Of a stretch of 64,000 bases of DNA, positions 51,680 to 61,241 are shown piece after piece. Each line of letters opens with the position of its first letter. Position 1 is the stretch's first letter. Under the pieces are notes generated by a model. That model did no database searches. It was not told the origin of the DNA and saw only the letters and a program-made list of their open reading frames with translations. Source of the stretch: JBFJKD01 sp038106145 (lineage in GTDB: Bacteria > Pseudomonadota > Gammaproteobacteria > Pseudomonadales > Porticoccaceae); assembly GCA_038106145.1 (NCBI GenBank), contig JAYODD010000008.1, positions 1 to 64,000 of the forward strand. The letters are read 5' to 3'. The position numbers and the translations under genes were made by a program.

Positions 51680-53146
51680 TCACACGCGTTGCCTGGAATT
51701 TGTATCGGTATCTAATGGTGCCCCAGCCACGATCACTTTGCGCTCGCGCCACAGCACAAGCACGGCACAGCCGGCCAGAATCCCCGGCAAACCCTCGTAC
51801 ACGGCCTGATGCCAACCCTGATAGCGCCACAGCAGTGCGGTGAGCAGCCCCGTCAGGGCGGCGATAACGCTGGTCGATTGCCGTGGTTGCATGCCCAGAC
51901 ACAGGGCCATAAGCAACGGCGCAAAGGCGCTGGCCAGCCCGGACCAGGCCAGGATCACCAGACTGAAAACGCTTTGGTTGTTGGACAGCGCCAACAACAA
52001 CGCGCAACCGGTTATCGCCAGGGTCGTCAGCTTGATCAGCAGGGGCCGTTCGATTCTGTGGGGCAGCAGATCATGGGTCACGGCTGCGGAACAACTGAGG
52101 ATCAGTGAGTCAGCGGTGGACATGGTGGCGGCGAAAATGCCCGCCAGGACCACCCCGACCAGAAGCGGCGGCAGCAGTTCGAGCGCCATCATCGGCAGGG
52201 CCAACTCGGCATCGAAGCTGCCGCTGTCGGCCAAATACACTCGGGACAGTAAACCCACGCCTGTGGTAATGCCGTAGAAGGCGATAAACCACAGGTAGTA
52301 CCAGGCGCGCGCCCGACGCATGTCGGACCAGTTGTCGAGCGCCATAAACCGCACCATGACATGGGGTTGCCCGATGACCGACAGGCCCGCGAACAGCCAG
52401 CTCACTGCAAACAGCACGCCCCCCGCGATGCCGGGTAGCGCCAGATCTTTGGGAAACCAGTCCAGAAAGCCCGCGACGCCCTGCATGCTGGCAATGGCTC
52501 CGCCGACCCCACCCAGGGACAGCACCGCCGCCACCAGTAACATACCCATGGCGGCAATCATCACCGTGGACTGGGCGGCATCGGTCCAGATGGAAGCGCG
52601 AATGCCGCCCGCAAAACAATAGAGGGACACCACCACGGCACCGATGCAAGCGCCCGTCCAGGTGGGCCAGTCGAACAGTACGTGCAGGGCTTTACCCCCG
52701 GCTACCAGCTGCGCACTCGCGTAGGCCAGTAGAAATACCAGCGAGATAACGCCAATCAGCCGTTGTAGCTGACTGTTGTTCTCGCCATACCAGTTACTCA
52801 GCACGCCGGCATAACTGACTTCGTTGCTGGCTTCCGTGGCCTGTCGCAAGCGTGAATGCACAAACAGGGAAGCCAGAAAATCACCGGCGATCCAGCCGAT
52901 CATCAGCCAGATGGAGGCCAGACCCGTCACATAGGTATAACCAATAACGCCGATAAACATATAACCGCTGTTATTGGTGGCCACGGCGGATAAACCCACC
53001 AGCCAGGGGCTGACCGTGCTGTCAGCCAGGTAGTAGTCGTGGCGGCTGGCCCGGCTTTTCAACAGCGACGACAAACCAATCAGCGTAAAAGCCAACAGGC
53101 TACCCATAAAGGAAACGGCAATCAGGGTGTTATCCATGGGCGGCAT
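51680..53146 (-). CDS. Sodium:solute symporter (SSS family)
   Basis: A 488-residue membrane protein with about thirteen helices: starts NTLIAVSFMGSLLAFTLIGL, has the SSS signatures LVGLSAVATNNSGYMFIG and GGIRASIWTDAAQSTVMIAAM and GIFAATMSTADSLILSCSAA. The family imports proline, betaine and other solutes with Na+. It lies about 80 bases downstream of the ectoine aspartokinase in the same direction, so it may be the last gene of the osmolyte operon, importing a compatible solute. Substrate unknown. Confidence 0.85.
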   Translation of the reverse strand: MPPMDNTLIAVSFMGSLLAFTLIGLSSLLKSRASRHDYYLADSTVSPWLVGLSAVATNNSGYMFIGVIGYTYVTGLASIWLMIGWIAGDFLASLFVHSRLRQATEASNEVSYAGVLSNWYGENNSQLQRLIGVISLVFLLAYASAQLVAGGKALHVLFDWPTWTGACIGAVVVSLYCFAGGIRASIWTDAAQSTVMIAAMGMLLVAAVLSLGGVGGAIASMQGVAGFLDWFPKDLALPGIAGGVLFAVSWLFAGLSVIGQPHVMVRFMALDNWSDMRRARAWYYLWFIAFYGITTGVGLLSRVYLADSGSFDAELALPMMALELLPPLLVGVVLAGIFAATMSTADSLILSCSAAVTHDLLPHRIERPLLIKLTTLAITGCALLLALSNNQSVFSLVILAWSGLASAFAPLLMALCLGMQPRQSTSVIAALTGLLTALLWRYQGWHQAVYEGLPGILAGCAVLVLWRERKVIVAGAPLDTDTNSRQRV

Positions 53147-53224
53147 CAGGTAGGGGCTGGTCGGGTTTGCGGGCGCTCATGCATCGGGAAGGCTTTTCGC
53201 CAACTCAACGACGCGGCATCAGTT

Positions 53225-54679
53225 CTATGCCGCGCATATCGCCCGCCCGTGTTCGTGCACTTCCACCAGGCATTGATGCAGGCTTTTAACCGCCAGGTGA
53301 TAGTCTTCTTCATCGACCACAAACTGCATGTCCACCTGTCGCATGGATTGATGCAGGGCCAGCACGTTGATCTGTTGCTCCGCCAGCGCTGCCACGGCCC
53401 TGGAGAGCATGCCGGGGACCCGCATATCGCTACCGATGGCGGAGACAATGGCGGCTTTGCGCTGATCGAGTTCGGCGTCAGGGTATTTGTCCTGCAATGT
53501 ATTGCGGATGCGTTTAATGGTTTTCAGGTTGGTGGCGAGATAGTGGGTAATGGTGTTGGCATTGATATCCTTGGCGACAATCTCGGCTTTAAAGCGGCGC
53601 AGCACGGCGAGAATTTCCCGGTCGTAGAGATCGATCTGCCCCATCATGTCCTGATCAAACAGTTCCAGCGCGTAAATACCCTTGCTGCCAGCTATGATCT
53701 CCACGCGGGGCGTATCGCTGACATAATCCCGGGCAATAATCGTCCCAGCGTGTTCCGGCTCAAAAGTGTTTTTGATACGCAGGGGAATGGCATTTTGCCG
53801 CAATCCCTTCGCGGCCTTGGGATGAATGGCCTCCATACCCAGGTTAGCCAGTTGGTCGGCCACGTCGTAATTAGTGCGGCCAATGGGCACGGCATTGGCT
53901 TCGCCGACCAACAGCGGGTCGGCGCTGCTGAGATGAAATTCCTTGTGGATTATCGCCTCCCGGGCTCCAGTTAATACGGCGATACGGCTGAAGGTAATTT
54001 CACTGTAGCCACGATTGAAACTGGCCATTAGCCCACTGTCGGTATGTGCGTAACCGGTGACAATGGGCAACTGTGTAGCAAGGTCAATGGCGGCAAACGC
54101 CTGCAATATCCGTTCATCCAGCGGTATATGCGTCGTGGTTTGCCAACCACTCAAATCCACAAAGCAGGCATTGATACCATCCCGCTGCAACAGTGCCGCG
54201 GTGTTCCAGGCGCTGTGGGCCTCGCCGATGCTGGCCAGCATTTCGCGCACGGTGTCGAGATGCTCGGCGAGGGAAAAATGACCATGGCGACACAATCCCT
54301 GTAGATCTGTCAAACACTTGCGCGCGGCGTTCATGCGCGTCTCGATAAACTGATTGGCGCGTTGTAGATCGGCCTCGTCCTTAAACAGCTGGCCATTGAT
54401 GCCATGCAATTTACTTTGCAATTGCGCCATGGCGTTAAACCAGCCTTCGTCGTTTTCACCACTGGCGAACAACGCGTAAACGCCGGGCTGGCCAGATTTT
54501 TTGTGCTCCAGCAGATCATTGGTGATGCCGCTATAAGCCGAGACGACAAAGATCCTCTGGTATAAGGTGTGCTCGCTGCCTGGCCGCAAAATAATATTAT
54601 CGCGCACGGCCTCGTAGTCGCTCATCGACGTACCGCCAATCTTTTCCACACTGTGCAGTGCTAATTTTTTACTATTCAT
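53225..54679 (-). CDS. ask: Aspartate kinase, ectoine-cluster type
   Basis: A 484-residue aspartokinase with the catalytic start VEKIGGTSMSDYEAV, the unusual insert of the ectoine-linked Ask_Ect family and tandem ACT domains at the C-terminus (AAIVSAIGSDMRVPGMLSRAVAALAEQQ and MQFVVDEEDYHLAVKSLH). It makes aspartyl phosphate for the diaminobutyrate precursor of ectoine and is known to escape the usual feedback control. Position downstream of ectABCD is diagnostic. The start complementary to 54677-54679 is used. Confidence 0.93.
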   Translation of the reverse strand: MNSKKLALHSVEKIGGTSMSDYEAVRDNIILRPGSEHTLYQRIFVVSAYSGITNDLLEHKKSGQPGVYALFASGENDEGWFNAMAQLQSKLHGINGQLFKDEADLQRANQFIETRMNAARKCLTDLQGLCRHGHFSLAEHLDTVREMLASIGEAHSAWNTAALLQRDGINACFVDLSGWQTTTHIPLDERILQAFAAIDLATQLPIVTGYAHTDSGLMASFNRGYSEITFSRIAVLTGAREAIIHKEFHLSSADPLLVGEANAVPIGRTNYDVADQLANLGMEAIHPKAAKGLRQNAIPLRIKNTFEPEHAGTIIARDYVSDTPRVEIIAGSKGIYALELFDQDMMGQIDLYDREILAVLRRFKAEIVAKDINANTITHYLATNLKTIKRIRNTLQDKYPDAELDQRKAAIVSAIGSDMRVPGMLSRAVAALAEQQINVLALHQSMRQVDMQFVVDEEDYHLAVKSLHQCLVEVHEHGRAICAA

Positions 54680-54733
54680 TGTTGCCTTTACCCTCACCAA
54701 CGGGTTTGAGTGAATTGGTGTTGTGGACGCCCA

Positions 54734-55048
54734 CTACTGCGCACAGGCGACACACAGCCGCGTGGTGGGGACAGCCATTAATCGAGCAAATGGAATCTCG
54801 CGTTCACATCGCTGGCAATAGCCGGCATCTTCACTCTCCACCCATGGCAAATTATTTTTTAGGCGGGTGAGTTCGCGCTTTTCATTTTCGATTACCTGGG
54901 AATCCACGGCTGACGCAATTTTTTGTTCGAGGTTGGCGGACTCGTCGTCCAGATCGACATCTTCTCTGGTTGCAGATAACAACCCCTCGATTTCGTTAAT
55001 ACGCGTTAGTATCCGCTGCCTGATGGATTCACGTTGCTGATTGTTCAC
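54734..55048 (-). CDS. DksA/TraR-type zinc-finger protein within the ectoine operon
   Basis: A 104-residue protein from a GTG complementary to 55046-55048 that overlaps the ectD stop by three bases (GTGA), so translation is coupled. The coiled-coil part (RESIRQRILTRINEIEGLL) and the C4 zinc finger (CQRCEREIPFARL ... CVACA) mark it as a DksA-like protein, which normally binds RNA polymerase. A DksA-like gene inside an ectoine operon is not part of the standard order, and its role here is unknown. Confidence 0.75.
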   Translation of the reverse strand: MNNQQRESIRQRILTRINEIEGLLSATREDVDLDDESANLEQKIASAVDSQVIENEKRELTRLKNNLPWVESEDAGYCQRCEREIPFARLMAVPTTRLCVACAQ

Positions 55049-55986
55049 CGCGAACCTCTTTGCGCTGTCAGGACAACCGGCGCGATATCCTCGCGCGCGC
55101 AAATATACTCGGGTCGCGGCGGTTGATCGCAAAATGGCTGGACTACCCGATTGCTGATGGCGTTATAAACGAAGAATGCGTTAGAGCGCGGATAGGGTGT
55201 GATATTGCCGTTTGAGCCATGCATGGTATTGCAGTCGAACACGATCACGCTGCCCGGCTTGCCTGTGGCGACGACGATACCACCCTGGTCTGCCAGCTGG
55301 CTTAAACAGCTGTCGCTGGGTACGCCATACTCCTGTTTCTGCAAGGAAGATTTGAAATGCTCGCGCGGGGTTTTGCCTTCACACACCACATAATGCTTAT
55401 GGGACCCCGGTATCAACATCAGCGGCCCGTTGGATGCGTGGTTTTCAGTCAGCGTGATAGACATACTCAGCGCCCGCATGGCCGGCATACCGTCTTCCAC
55501 ATGCCAGGTTTCAAAGTCCGAGTGCCAGTAAAACTCCTTGCCGCGAAAGCCGGGCTTGTAGTTGAGGCGCGACTGGTGAAGATAAACCTGATCGCCGAGT
55601 AAATACTGCGCCAGGCCGGCCAGACGCGGGTCGGCTGCCAGCTCGTTAAAGACTGGGCTGACCTGATGGATTCTGAAAATCGAGCGTATGTCCCCGCTAC
55701 CTGGTTCGGTGATTGTTTCGCCCGCCAGTTTTATTTTTTCGTCCCCCCTGAGTCGGTCAAGCTCCCGTCGCAGGCCGCACACCTCTTCTTCACTAAAAAC
55801 ATCCTCTAAAATTAAAAAGCCGTTTTGTTCGTAGTCCTTCACCTGCTTTCGGTCGATGGGGGCCGGCGTCGTTTCTGTCGCGTAAATCACCGGGTCCAGA
55901 CGGGGTCCCAAGTGTGCTTTCAGCGTGCCTCGCGATGGATAGCGATCTGTCGCTGTTGGTAGTTGTGTTGCAGTTGTCGAATTCAT
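55045..55986 (-). CDS. ectD: Ectoine hydroxylase
   Basis: A 313-residue Fe(II)/2-oxoglutarate dioxygenase with the EctD signature: EFYWHSDFETWHVEDGMPAM carrying two of the iron ligands (His and Asp) and MHGSNGNITPYPRSNAFF with the second His and the 2-oxoglutarate Arg. It converts ectoine to 5-hydroxyectoine. Fourth gene of ectABCD. The start complementary to 55984-55986 avoids an atypical N-terminal extension. Confidence 0.95.
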   Translation of the reverse strand: MNSTTATQLPTATDRYPSRGTLKAHLGPRLDPVIYATETTPAPIDRKQVKDYEQNGFLILEDVFSEEEVCGLRRELDRLRGDEKIKLAGETITEPGSGDIRSIFRIHQVSPVFNELAADPRLAGLAQYLLGDQVYLHQSRLNYKPGFRGKEFYWHSDFETWHVEDGMPAMRALSMSITLTENHASNGPLMLIPGSHKHYVVCEGKTPREHFKSSLQKQEYGVPSDSCLSQLADQGGIVVATGKPGSVIVFDCNTMHGSNGNITPYPRSNAFFVYNAISNRVVQPFCDQPPRPEYICAREDIAPVVLTAQRGSR

Positions 55987-56075
55987 AATCTGGTATGTAA
56001 CTCCCTGGCTAATGGCTGCGTATCGATGCTCACTAACGGCCTGCTCCATTAGCAAATGACTTATGCCGAATATGG

Positions 56076-56480
56076 TTATTCGCTGATAGCTTCGGCTTCC
56101 AGCTCGTAGGCGCCACTGGCGTTGTGAACTTCTTTGCCGTTCAGGGGCGGATTAAATACACAGGCCATTTTCATTTCCTTGAACGCGCGCAGAATGTGTT
56201 GGTCGTGTTTATTCAGGTTGTACAGGGTGCCCGGTTCGATCTGATAGACCTTACCATCCGCCACCGTTTCCACTTCGCCTTCACCGGAAATGCAATACAC
56301 CGCTTCGAGATGATTTTGATAATGCATGCGAAAATCAGCGCCAGCGTAGATCGTGGTGATATGAAAGGAAAACCCCATGTCGTCGTCTTTGAGCAGTAGC
56401 CGCGTGCTCTCCCAGTTGCCATCCGGGGAAACAATGCGTCGCTCAGTTTTTTCTGCGTCTTTCAGGTGTCTGACAATCAA
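56076..56480 (-). CDS. ectC: L-ectoine synthase
   Basis: A 134-residue cupin-fold enzyme (MIVRHLKDAEKTERRIVSPD at the start; the metal and substrate region HLEAVYCISGEGEVET and KHDQHILRAF). It cyclises N-gamma-acetyl-diaminobutyrate to ectoine. Third gene of the ectABCD operon. Confidence 0.96.
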   Translation of the reverse strand: MIVRHLKDAEKTERRIVSPDGNWESTRLLLKDDDMGFSFHITTIYAGADFRMHYQNHLEAVYCISGEGEVETVADGKVYQIEPGTLYNLNKHDQHILRAFKEMKMACVFNPPLNGKEVHNASGAYELEAEAISE

Positions 56481-56563
56481 TGGATCGCTCCTCGTTTTTC
56501 AATAAATTTACGGCGAACAATGTCGCCGTTGTAGCGCAACAAATTCTGGTCTAACTCAGGAAC

Positions 56564-57874
56564 TCAAGCGTTTACGCGCCGTTGTTCGTCGAAATAATTG
56601 ATCTCTTCCGGAATTGATACTTCCCTGGCACACACCTCTTTGATGGCCTGCTCGACAATATCAATCCCCTTTTTCAGGTTGTCATCACTGATCGTCAGCG
56701 GACACAGGAATTTGACCACCTGATCGTCAGCGCCACTGGTTTCGATGATGAGTCCATGCTTGAACGCGTGCTGAGTGATCGCGCCGGCCAATTCGCCGTT
56801 CACGCAATTGATACCCTGAAACATACCGCGCCCACGGGTGGTAAAACTGCCTTCGCCATATTGATCAACCACGGTGGCCAGTCGTTGCGATACATACCGG
56901 CCCTTACGCTTAATCGCTGCCGAAAATGTGTTGTCCGACCAGTAATGATCGATGGCCGCTTTTGCGGTCACAAAGGCAAAGTTATTGCCCCGGAAGGTGC
57001 CGTTGTGTTCGCCGGGCTTCCACTGATCCAGTGCCGGTTTCATCAAGACCACCGCAAACGGCAGCCCGTAGCCACCCAATGATTTGGACAGGGTAATAAT
57101 ATCTGGCTCTATCCCGGCCTCTTCAAAGCTAAAGTAATCGCCAGTACGCCCACAGCCCGCCTGAATATCATCAATAATCAGCAATACCCCGTGTTTGCGA
57201 CACACGGACTGTAAATTACGTAACCAGTCAACACTCGCCACGTTGATCCCGCCCTCTCCCTGCACGGTTTCAACCATCACTGCGGCCGGTGAGTTGATGC
57301 CACTGCTGGAATCCGACAACACTTTATCCAGATACGCCGTGGTGTCGATACCGTCTCCCAGGTAGCCGTCGTAGGGCATGCGATGAACGCCGCTGAGCGA
57401 TACCCCCGCTGCGTTGCGGTGATGGGAATTACCGGTGGCCGCCAACGCTCCGAGACTAACGCCGTGAAAGCCATTGGTGAAGCTGACAATGTTGTGTTGG
57501 CCAGTGACGTTGCGGGCAATTTTCATTGCCGCTTCAACCGCATTGGTACCGGTCGGACCGGTAAACTGCACCACGTAGTCCATGCCCCGCGGCTTAAGAA
57601 TTTTTTCGTTAAAGGCTTCGAGGAATTCGCCCTTCGCTGTGGTGTGCAAATCCAGGCCGTGGGTAATACCATCGTTGTTGATGTACTCGAGGAGCTTTTC
57701 CTTGAACACCGGGTTGTTGTGGCCGTAGTTCAGAGTGCCCGCACCGGCGAGGAAATCCAGATATTGATTGCCTTCGGTATCGTAGAGAAATTCACCCTGG
57801 GCCTTGTTAAACACGCGGGGAAATGCGCGCGCGTAGCTTTGTACTTCCGATTCGATCTCGTCAAATATTTTCAT
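56564..57874 (-). CDS. ectB: Diaminobutyrate-2-oxoglutarate transaminase
   Basis: A 436-residue class III aminotransferase: AGAGTLNYGHNNP, QFTGPTGTNAVEAAMKIAR, DDIQAGCGRTGDYFSFE and the PLP lysine in LSKSLGGYGLP. It transfers an amino group to aspartate semialdehyde to give diaminobutyrate. It overlaps ectA by four bases (ATGA at 57871-57874). Confidence 0.96.
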   Translation of the reverse strand: MKIFDEIESEVQSYARAFPRVFNKAQGEFLYDTEGNQYLDFLAGAGTLNYGHNNPVFKEKLLEYINNDGITHGLDLHTTAKGEFLEAFNEKILKPRGMDYVVQFTGPTGTNAVEAAMKIARNVTGQHNIVSFTNGFHGVSLGALAATGNSHHRNAAGVSLSGVHRMPYDGYLGDGIDTTAYLDKVLSDSSSGINSPAAVMVETVQGEGGINVASVDWLRNLQSVCRKHGVLLIIDDIQAGCGRTGDYFSFEEAGIEPDIITLSKSLGGYGLPFAVVLMKPALDQWKPGEHNGTFRGNNFAFVTAKAAIDHYWSDNTFSAAIKRKGRYVSQRLATVVDQYGEGSFTTRGRGMFQGINCVNGELAGAITQHAFKHGLIIETSGADDQVVKFLCPLTISDDNLKKGIDIVEQAIKEVCAREVSIPEEINYFDEQRRVNA

Positions 57875-58434
57875 CGCCCTGCTTTTCCTGTCTTAGTGTT
57901 CAATTCGATGTGTGTCGGGCTGCCGACGCTGCCGGTATCAGTGACACGCCGCAGCGGGCCGATGGTAACCAGCCGTTCCGTGTCGTGCTGCCCGGAAAAA
58001 TGTTGGTCCCTGATAAACAGGTCCGCGCTGGATTGCGGCGCCCCATAGCGCTCCGCGACCCGGCCAAACAAAGCCCAGGAAGCCTCGTTAGCCGCGGTGA
58101 TGGTGGTTTCGATATAGCGCACCGCCTGACATGCTTCCCGGTTGAGAATGTGCGCTATCATCTGCGACGCCACACCGTGACCACGAGCCTTCTCGGCGAC
58201 GGCGACCTGCCAGACAAATAGGGTGTCGGGTTTATCGGGAATCAGATAACCGCTGACAAACCCGACCAGATCACCATCCAGCCTGACCGCAACCGACGTG
58301 CCGGCGAAGTGGTGGCATTGCAGCAGATTGCAGTAAACGGAGTTGGTATCGAGGGGCGGACTGGCGCTGATTAGCTGGGAAACAGCCCAACCGTCCTCCC
58401 TCGACGGTCGATAAAAGGTAAATTGTTGACTCAT
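57871..58434 (-). CDS. ectA: L-2,4-diaminobutyrate acetyltransferase
   Basis: A 187-residue GNAT acetyltransferase: FYRPSREDGWAVSQLISASP, DTNSVYCNLLQCHHFAGTSV and the acetyl-CoA loop VAEKARGHGVASQMI. First gene of the ectABCD operon; it acetylates diaminobutyrate. The ATG follows AAAGG directly, with GGGAC a better-spaced candidate ribosome-binding site. Confidence 0.95.
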   Translation of the reverse strand: MSQQFTFYRPSREDGWAVSQLISASPPLDTNSVYCNLLQCHHFAGTSVAVRLDGDLVGFVSGYLIPDKPDTLFVWQVAVAEKARGHGVASQMIAHILNREACQAVRYIETTITAANEASWALFGRVAERYGAPQSSADLFIRDQHFSGQHDTERLVTIGPLRRVTDTGSVGSPTHIELNTKTGKAGR

Positions 58435-58471
58435 CCTTTCGTCCCAGACACTACAACCATATAATTACAGA

Positions 58472-58539
58472 ACTAATTATTAGCGCCGACTAATAATTAG
58501 TTCGTTGGAATAATTTAGTTAAATAACAGCGCTAACTAA
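58472..58539. promoter_or_regulatory. ectO: Operator palindromes in the ectA-ectR divergent region
   Basis: A perfect inverted repeat with 12-base arms (ACTAATTATTAG at 58472-58483 and CTAATAATTAGT at 58490-58501, six-base spacer) lies about 40 bases upstream of ectA. A second, shorter one (TTAGTTA at 58515-58521 and TAACTAA at 58533-58539) lies next to it. EctR of other halophiles and methylotrophs binds palindromes overlapping the ectABC promoter, so these are the obvious operators. Confidence 0.75.
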
Positions 58540-58803
58540 CGGTTAAAACGCCAAAATTGCTGTATTTCTACTTATTATGTGCTGACAACCAGATACATTG
58601 TACACTAAGCATTTTTTGTTGCAACAGCCTATAACCTGATGCGTGACACACCGCCTGTCTCGGCATCCTGTGCGCGAACACCGCCCCGACTATGTGCCGC
58701 CCCAAACCTGCTCCAGGTAATATAGAGGCAAATAGCTAATCGGGCGTGGTCAAAATATAATCTCGACACCCGCCCTATCGACAGAACTTTAGAGAACACG
58801 GCA

Positions 58804-59304
58804 TTGAATACCATAGATGACGTTTTGGTCGCCCTGCGTCGCGTGATTCGGGCCACCGACCTGCATTCAAAACACCTGGCAAAAACAACCGGGCTGACCA
58901 CACCGCAGATTTTGCTGCTCCAGACTATTCGCGACAAAAATGACGTTACTATTGGCGAACTGGCGAACGACGTGAGCCTGAGCCAGGCGACCGTGACCAC
59001 CATTCTTGATCGCCTGGAAAAGCGCGAACTGGTTTACCGGGAGCGCTCCAGTGCGGACAAACGTAAAGTACACGCTCATTTGACAGACGCTGGCGTCGGT
59101 ATTTTAAAAGACGCCCCACTACCCCTGCAGGAGCACTTTACCCAACGGTTCAACGACCTGCAGCCTTGGGAACAAACAATGATTCTCTCTTCCCTACAAC
59201 GCGTTGCCCATATGATGGATGCCCAGCATATCGATGCCGCACCCGTACTGGACATCGGGTCCATCGATAGGCAGAACATAAATACAGAGAATACTGACAC
59301 CTAG
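58804..59304 (+). CDS. ectR: MarR-family ectoine regulator
   Basis: A 166-residue regulator, divergent from ectA, with a winged-helix core (IGELANDVSLSQATVTTILDRLEKRELVYRERSSADKRKVHAHLT). It starts at TTG 58804, the first in-frame start giving the family's usual N-terminus (NTIDDVLVALRRVIRATDLHSKHL). EctR represses ectABC in methylotrophs; the operator palindromes lie between the two genes. The C-terminal ~25 residues are a non-conserved polar tail. Confidence 0.9.
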   Translation: MNTIDDVLVALRRVIRATDLHSKHLAKTTGLTTPQILLLQTIRDKNDVTIGELANDVSLSQATVTTILDRLEKRELVYRERSSADKRKVHAHLTDAGVGILKDAPLPLQEHFTQRFNDLQPWEQTMILSSLQRVAHMMDAQHIDAAPVLDIGSIDRQNINTENTDT

Positions 59305-60148
59305 TTTGTGTGCGACCACAGATAACAGGACCCATGGCTGCAAGGAGGTCTAACCGCCCACATACCCACAAACAGAGCGGCAACCTTCGCAAGCAATTTT
59401 TTTACCGCATCGGGCGTATTTAACAAAGGAATGGTTGCGACAGCTCGTTTACCATAAACAAACGACTCCGTATCAATGAATGATTTTTAAATTCCCGCAA
59501 GAGTCGGACGTTACTCGGCACCACAGGATACCTTTCAAACCCTTATGTCATCGAGTCCATACTCACCTGCGCCAGCAGGTAAAGGCTCACCGCAATCAGA
59601 TCACTCGCACCGGGCCTCCTTTTTGACCCGAAATAATCAACGTTATCGCCTGCCAGAGTCGGCCAGACCTTTTCCTTCACGCTGACCGCGCCCTGCGCCT
59701 CAAGGAAGGGATATTTGTCCTCAATACTTTTGATTGCGGAGACGCGACCGCAAAGGCACTTGAATGTGCGCCTCGATGCCGTGTAACTAAATACTCGGGT
59801 TCTGCAACGAGCTGGGAATATCCATTTAAATTTTTGTGAGGACCCGTCCGAAGAATATGCGCGCTTTGTTGGAGCTCACCGACCTATGCCAGCCCTTTCG
59901 CTCGCCGCGCCGGCGCGATAATTTACGCGTAATGGGTGAACGGGACGTGGTGCGCTTTTTCAACAAATTCAGCCGCAGCTTTCACTCACAATTAAATTGT
60001 TGCGCTTCCCCCAAAATATCCCAATATCTCAGGGTGGGAAATTGATGCAAAAAAAATTGGAAATAGAGGACAAAATCAGGCCATAATCTGGCACACAGGC
60101 AAACAAATTTTACATGCAACTCGACATCAGAAGCACTAAACTACCGAG
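59305..60148. other. 844-base gap with one decayed-looking open frame
   Basis: No intact gene is convincing here. On the minus strand bases 59543-59875 are open for 111 codons and the codon choice between 59545 and about 59720 looks coding (LAGDNVDYFGSKRRPGASD), yet no ATG is available before the last codons and only a late GTG could start it. This may be a fragment of a lost gene. The rest is AT-mixed intergenic sequence ahead of the Mrp operon. Confidence 0.4.
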
Positions 60149-60625
60149 ATGAAATCTTACAGCTTTGTCGTATTACTGTTTCTGTTCTGGATCTCTTTGT
60201 CGGGACACCTGGAACCCCTGCTGCTGGGGCTGGGGGTAGCATCTATAGCGCTCACGGTTTTTTTGTCACGGCGGATGAATGTTATCGACCATGAAAGCTA
60301 TCCGCTGCATCTCTCGTTGCGATTTCCCGGTTTTTATCTTTATCTGTTCAAAGAGATCGTAAAGGCAAATATCGATGTTGCCGCTCGGATTCTGCGCTGG
60401 CAGGGGGCATCGATCAGCCCCCGGATGTTCGAAATCCCACAGCCGCAAGAATCCGATCTGGGGGCGGTGATTTATGCCAACTCCATTACCTTGACTCCCG
60501 GCACGGTCACCATCAGGTTTTCGAAAGACAACCTCACCGTTCATGCGCTCAGCAAGGCAGGAGCCGCCCAACTCGCGACAGGCACTATGTCGCAAGAAAT
60601 ATCGAAGCGGGTTTTCAACCAGTAA
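60149..60625 (+). CDS. mnhE: Mrp Na+/H+ antiporter subunit E
   Basis: A 158-residue membrane protein with two N-terminal helices (FVVLLFLFWISLSGHLEPLLLGLG) and a soluble C-terminal part with ANSITLTPGTVTIRFSKDNLTVHAL, the MrpE signature. First gene of a tightly packed operon; it overlaps the F gene by one base. Mrp complexes exchange Na+ for protons and serve pH and salt homeostasis. Confidence 0.9.
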   Translation: MKSYSFVVLLFLFWISLSGHLEPLLLGLGVASIALTVFLSRRMNVIDHESYPLHLSLRFPGFYLYLFKEIVKANIDVAARILRWQGASISPRMFEIPQPQESDLGAVIYANSITLTPGTVTIRFSKDNLTVHALSKAGAAQLATGTMSQEISKRVFNQ

Positions 60626-60924
60626 TGTTAATTGCAGCTTTACTCGCAATCCTTGTCACGATGGGATTGGCCCTAACGCGCGCCCTTGCCGGGCCCACCA
60701 CCTATGACCGTATTGCAGCGGTCAACATGTTTGGCACCAAGACCGTGCTGCTGATCGCTGTGTTGGCTTTTTTCTCCGGCAGAAGTGACCTGCTGGATAT
60801 CGCGCTGGTTTATGCGTTGATTAACTTCATCGGCGTCGTCGCGGCGCTTAAGCTGGTCGCTCAGGGTGATTTTCACTCCTCGGACAGCGACCTGAGCGAA
60901 GCCAGACAGGAAGAGTCGAAATGA
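60625..60924 (+). CDS. mnhF: Mrp Na+/H+ antiporter subunit F
   Basis: A 99-residue protein with three helices and the conserved RALAGPTTYDRIAAVNMFGTKTV loop of MrpF. The start codon overlaps the E gene stop (TAATG) and its end overlaps the G gene by four bases. Confidence 0.9.
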   Translation: MLIAALLAILVTMGLALTRALAGPTTYDRIAAVNMFGTKTVLLIAVLAFFSGRSDLLDIALVYALINFIGVVAALKLVAQGDFHSSDSDLSEARQEESK

Positions 60925-61241
60925 TTATCGATATTGCCAGCTGGACCCTGCTGTTGGCCGGCGGCACGTTGGGTATCATTGGCGGCATCGGTATTCACCG
61001 CTTCCCCGACTTTTACAGCCGCCTGCACGCTGCCGGAATCACCGATACCCTGTGCGCCATGTTGATTCTGCTGGGCCTCGGGCTCCAGGCCGGCTGGAGT
61101 ATCGCCGCCTTTAAGCTGGCCCTGATTTTCATGTTCCTCTTTTTTACCTGCCCAACCGCTTCCCATGCGTTAGCTAACGCGGCGCTGCACAGCGGTCTGC
61201 AGCCAAGGCTGGATAGCGATAAGCGTGAGGTTAGCCAATGA
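60921..61241 (+). CDS. mnhG: Mrp Na+/H+ antiporter subunit G
   Basis: A 106-residue protein with three helices and the GIIGGIGIHRFPDFYSRLHAAG motif of MrpG. Four-base overlaps (ATGA) at both ends indicate coupled translation. Confidence 0.92.
   Translation: MIIDIASWTLLLAGGTLGIIGGIGIHRFPDFYSRLHAAGITDTLCAMLILLGLGLQAGWSIAAFKLALIFMFLFFTCPTASHALANAALHSGLQPRLDSDKREVSQ

Noticed and set aside
59836..60045. 69-codon plus-strand ORF before the Mrp operon
   Set aside because: No recognisable motif, poor ribosome-binding site, and overlaps the better minus-strand open frame.
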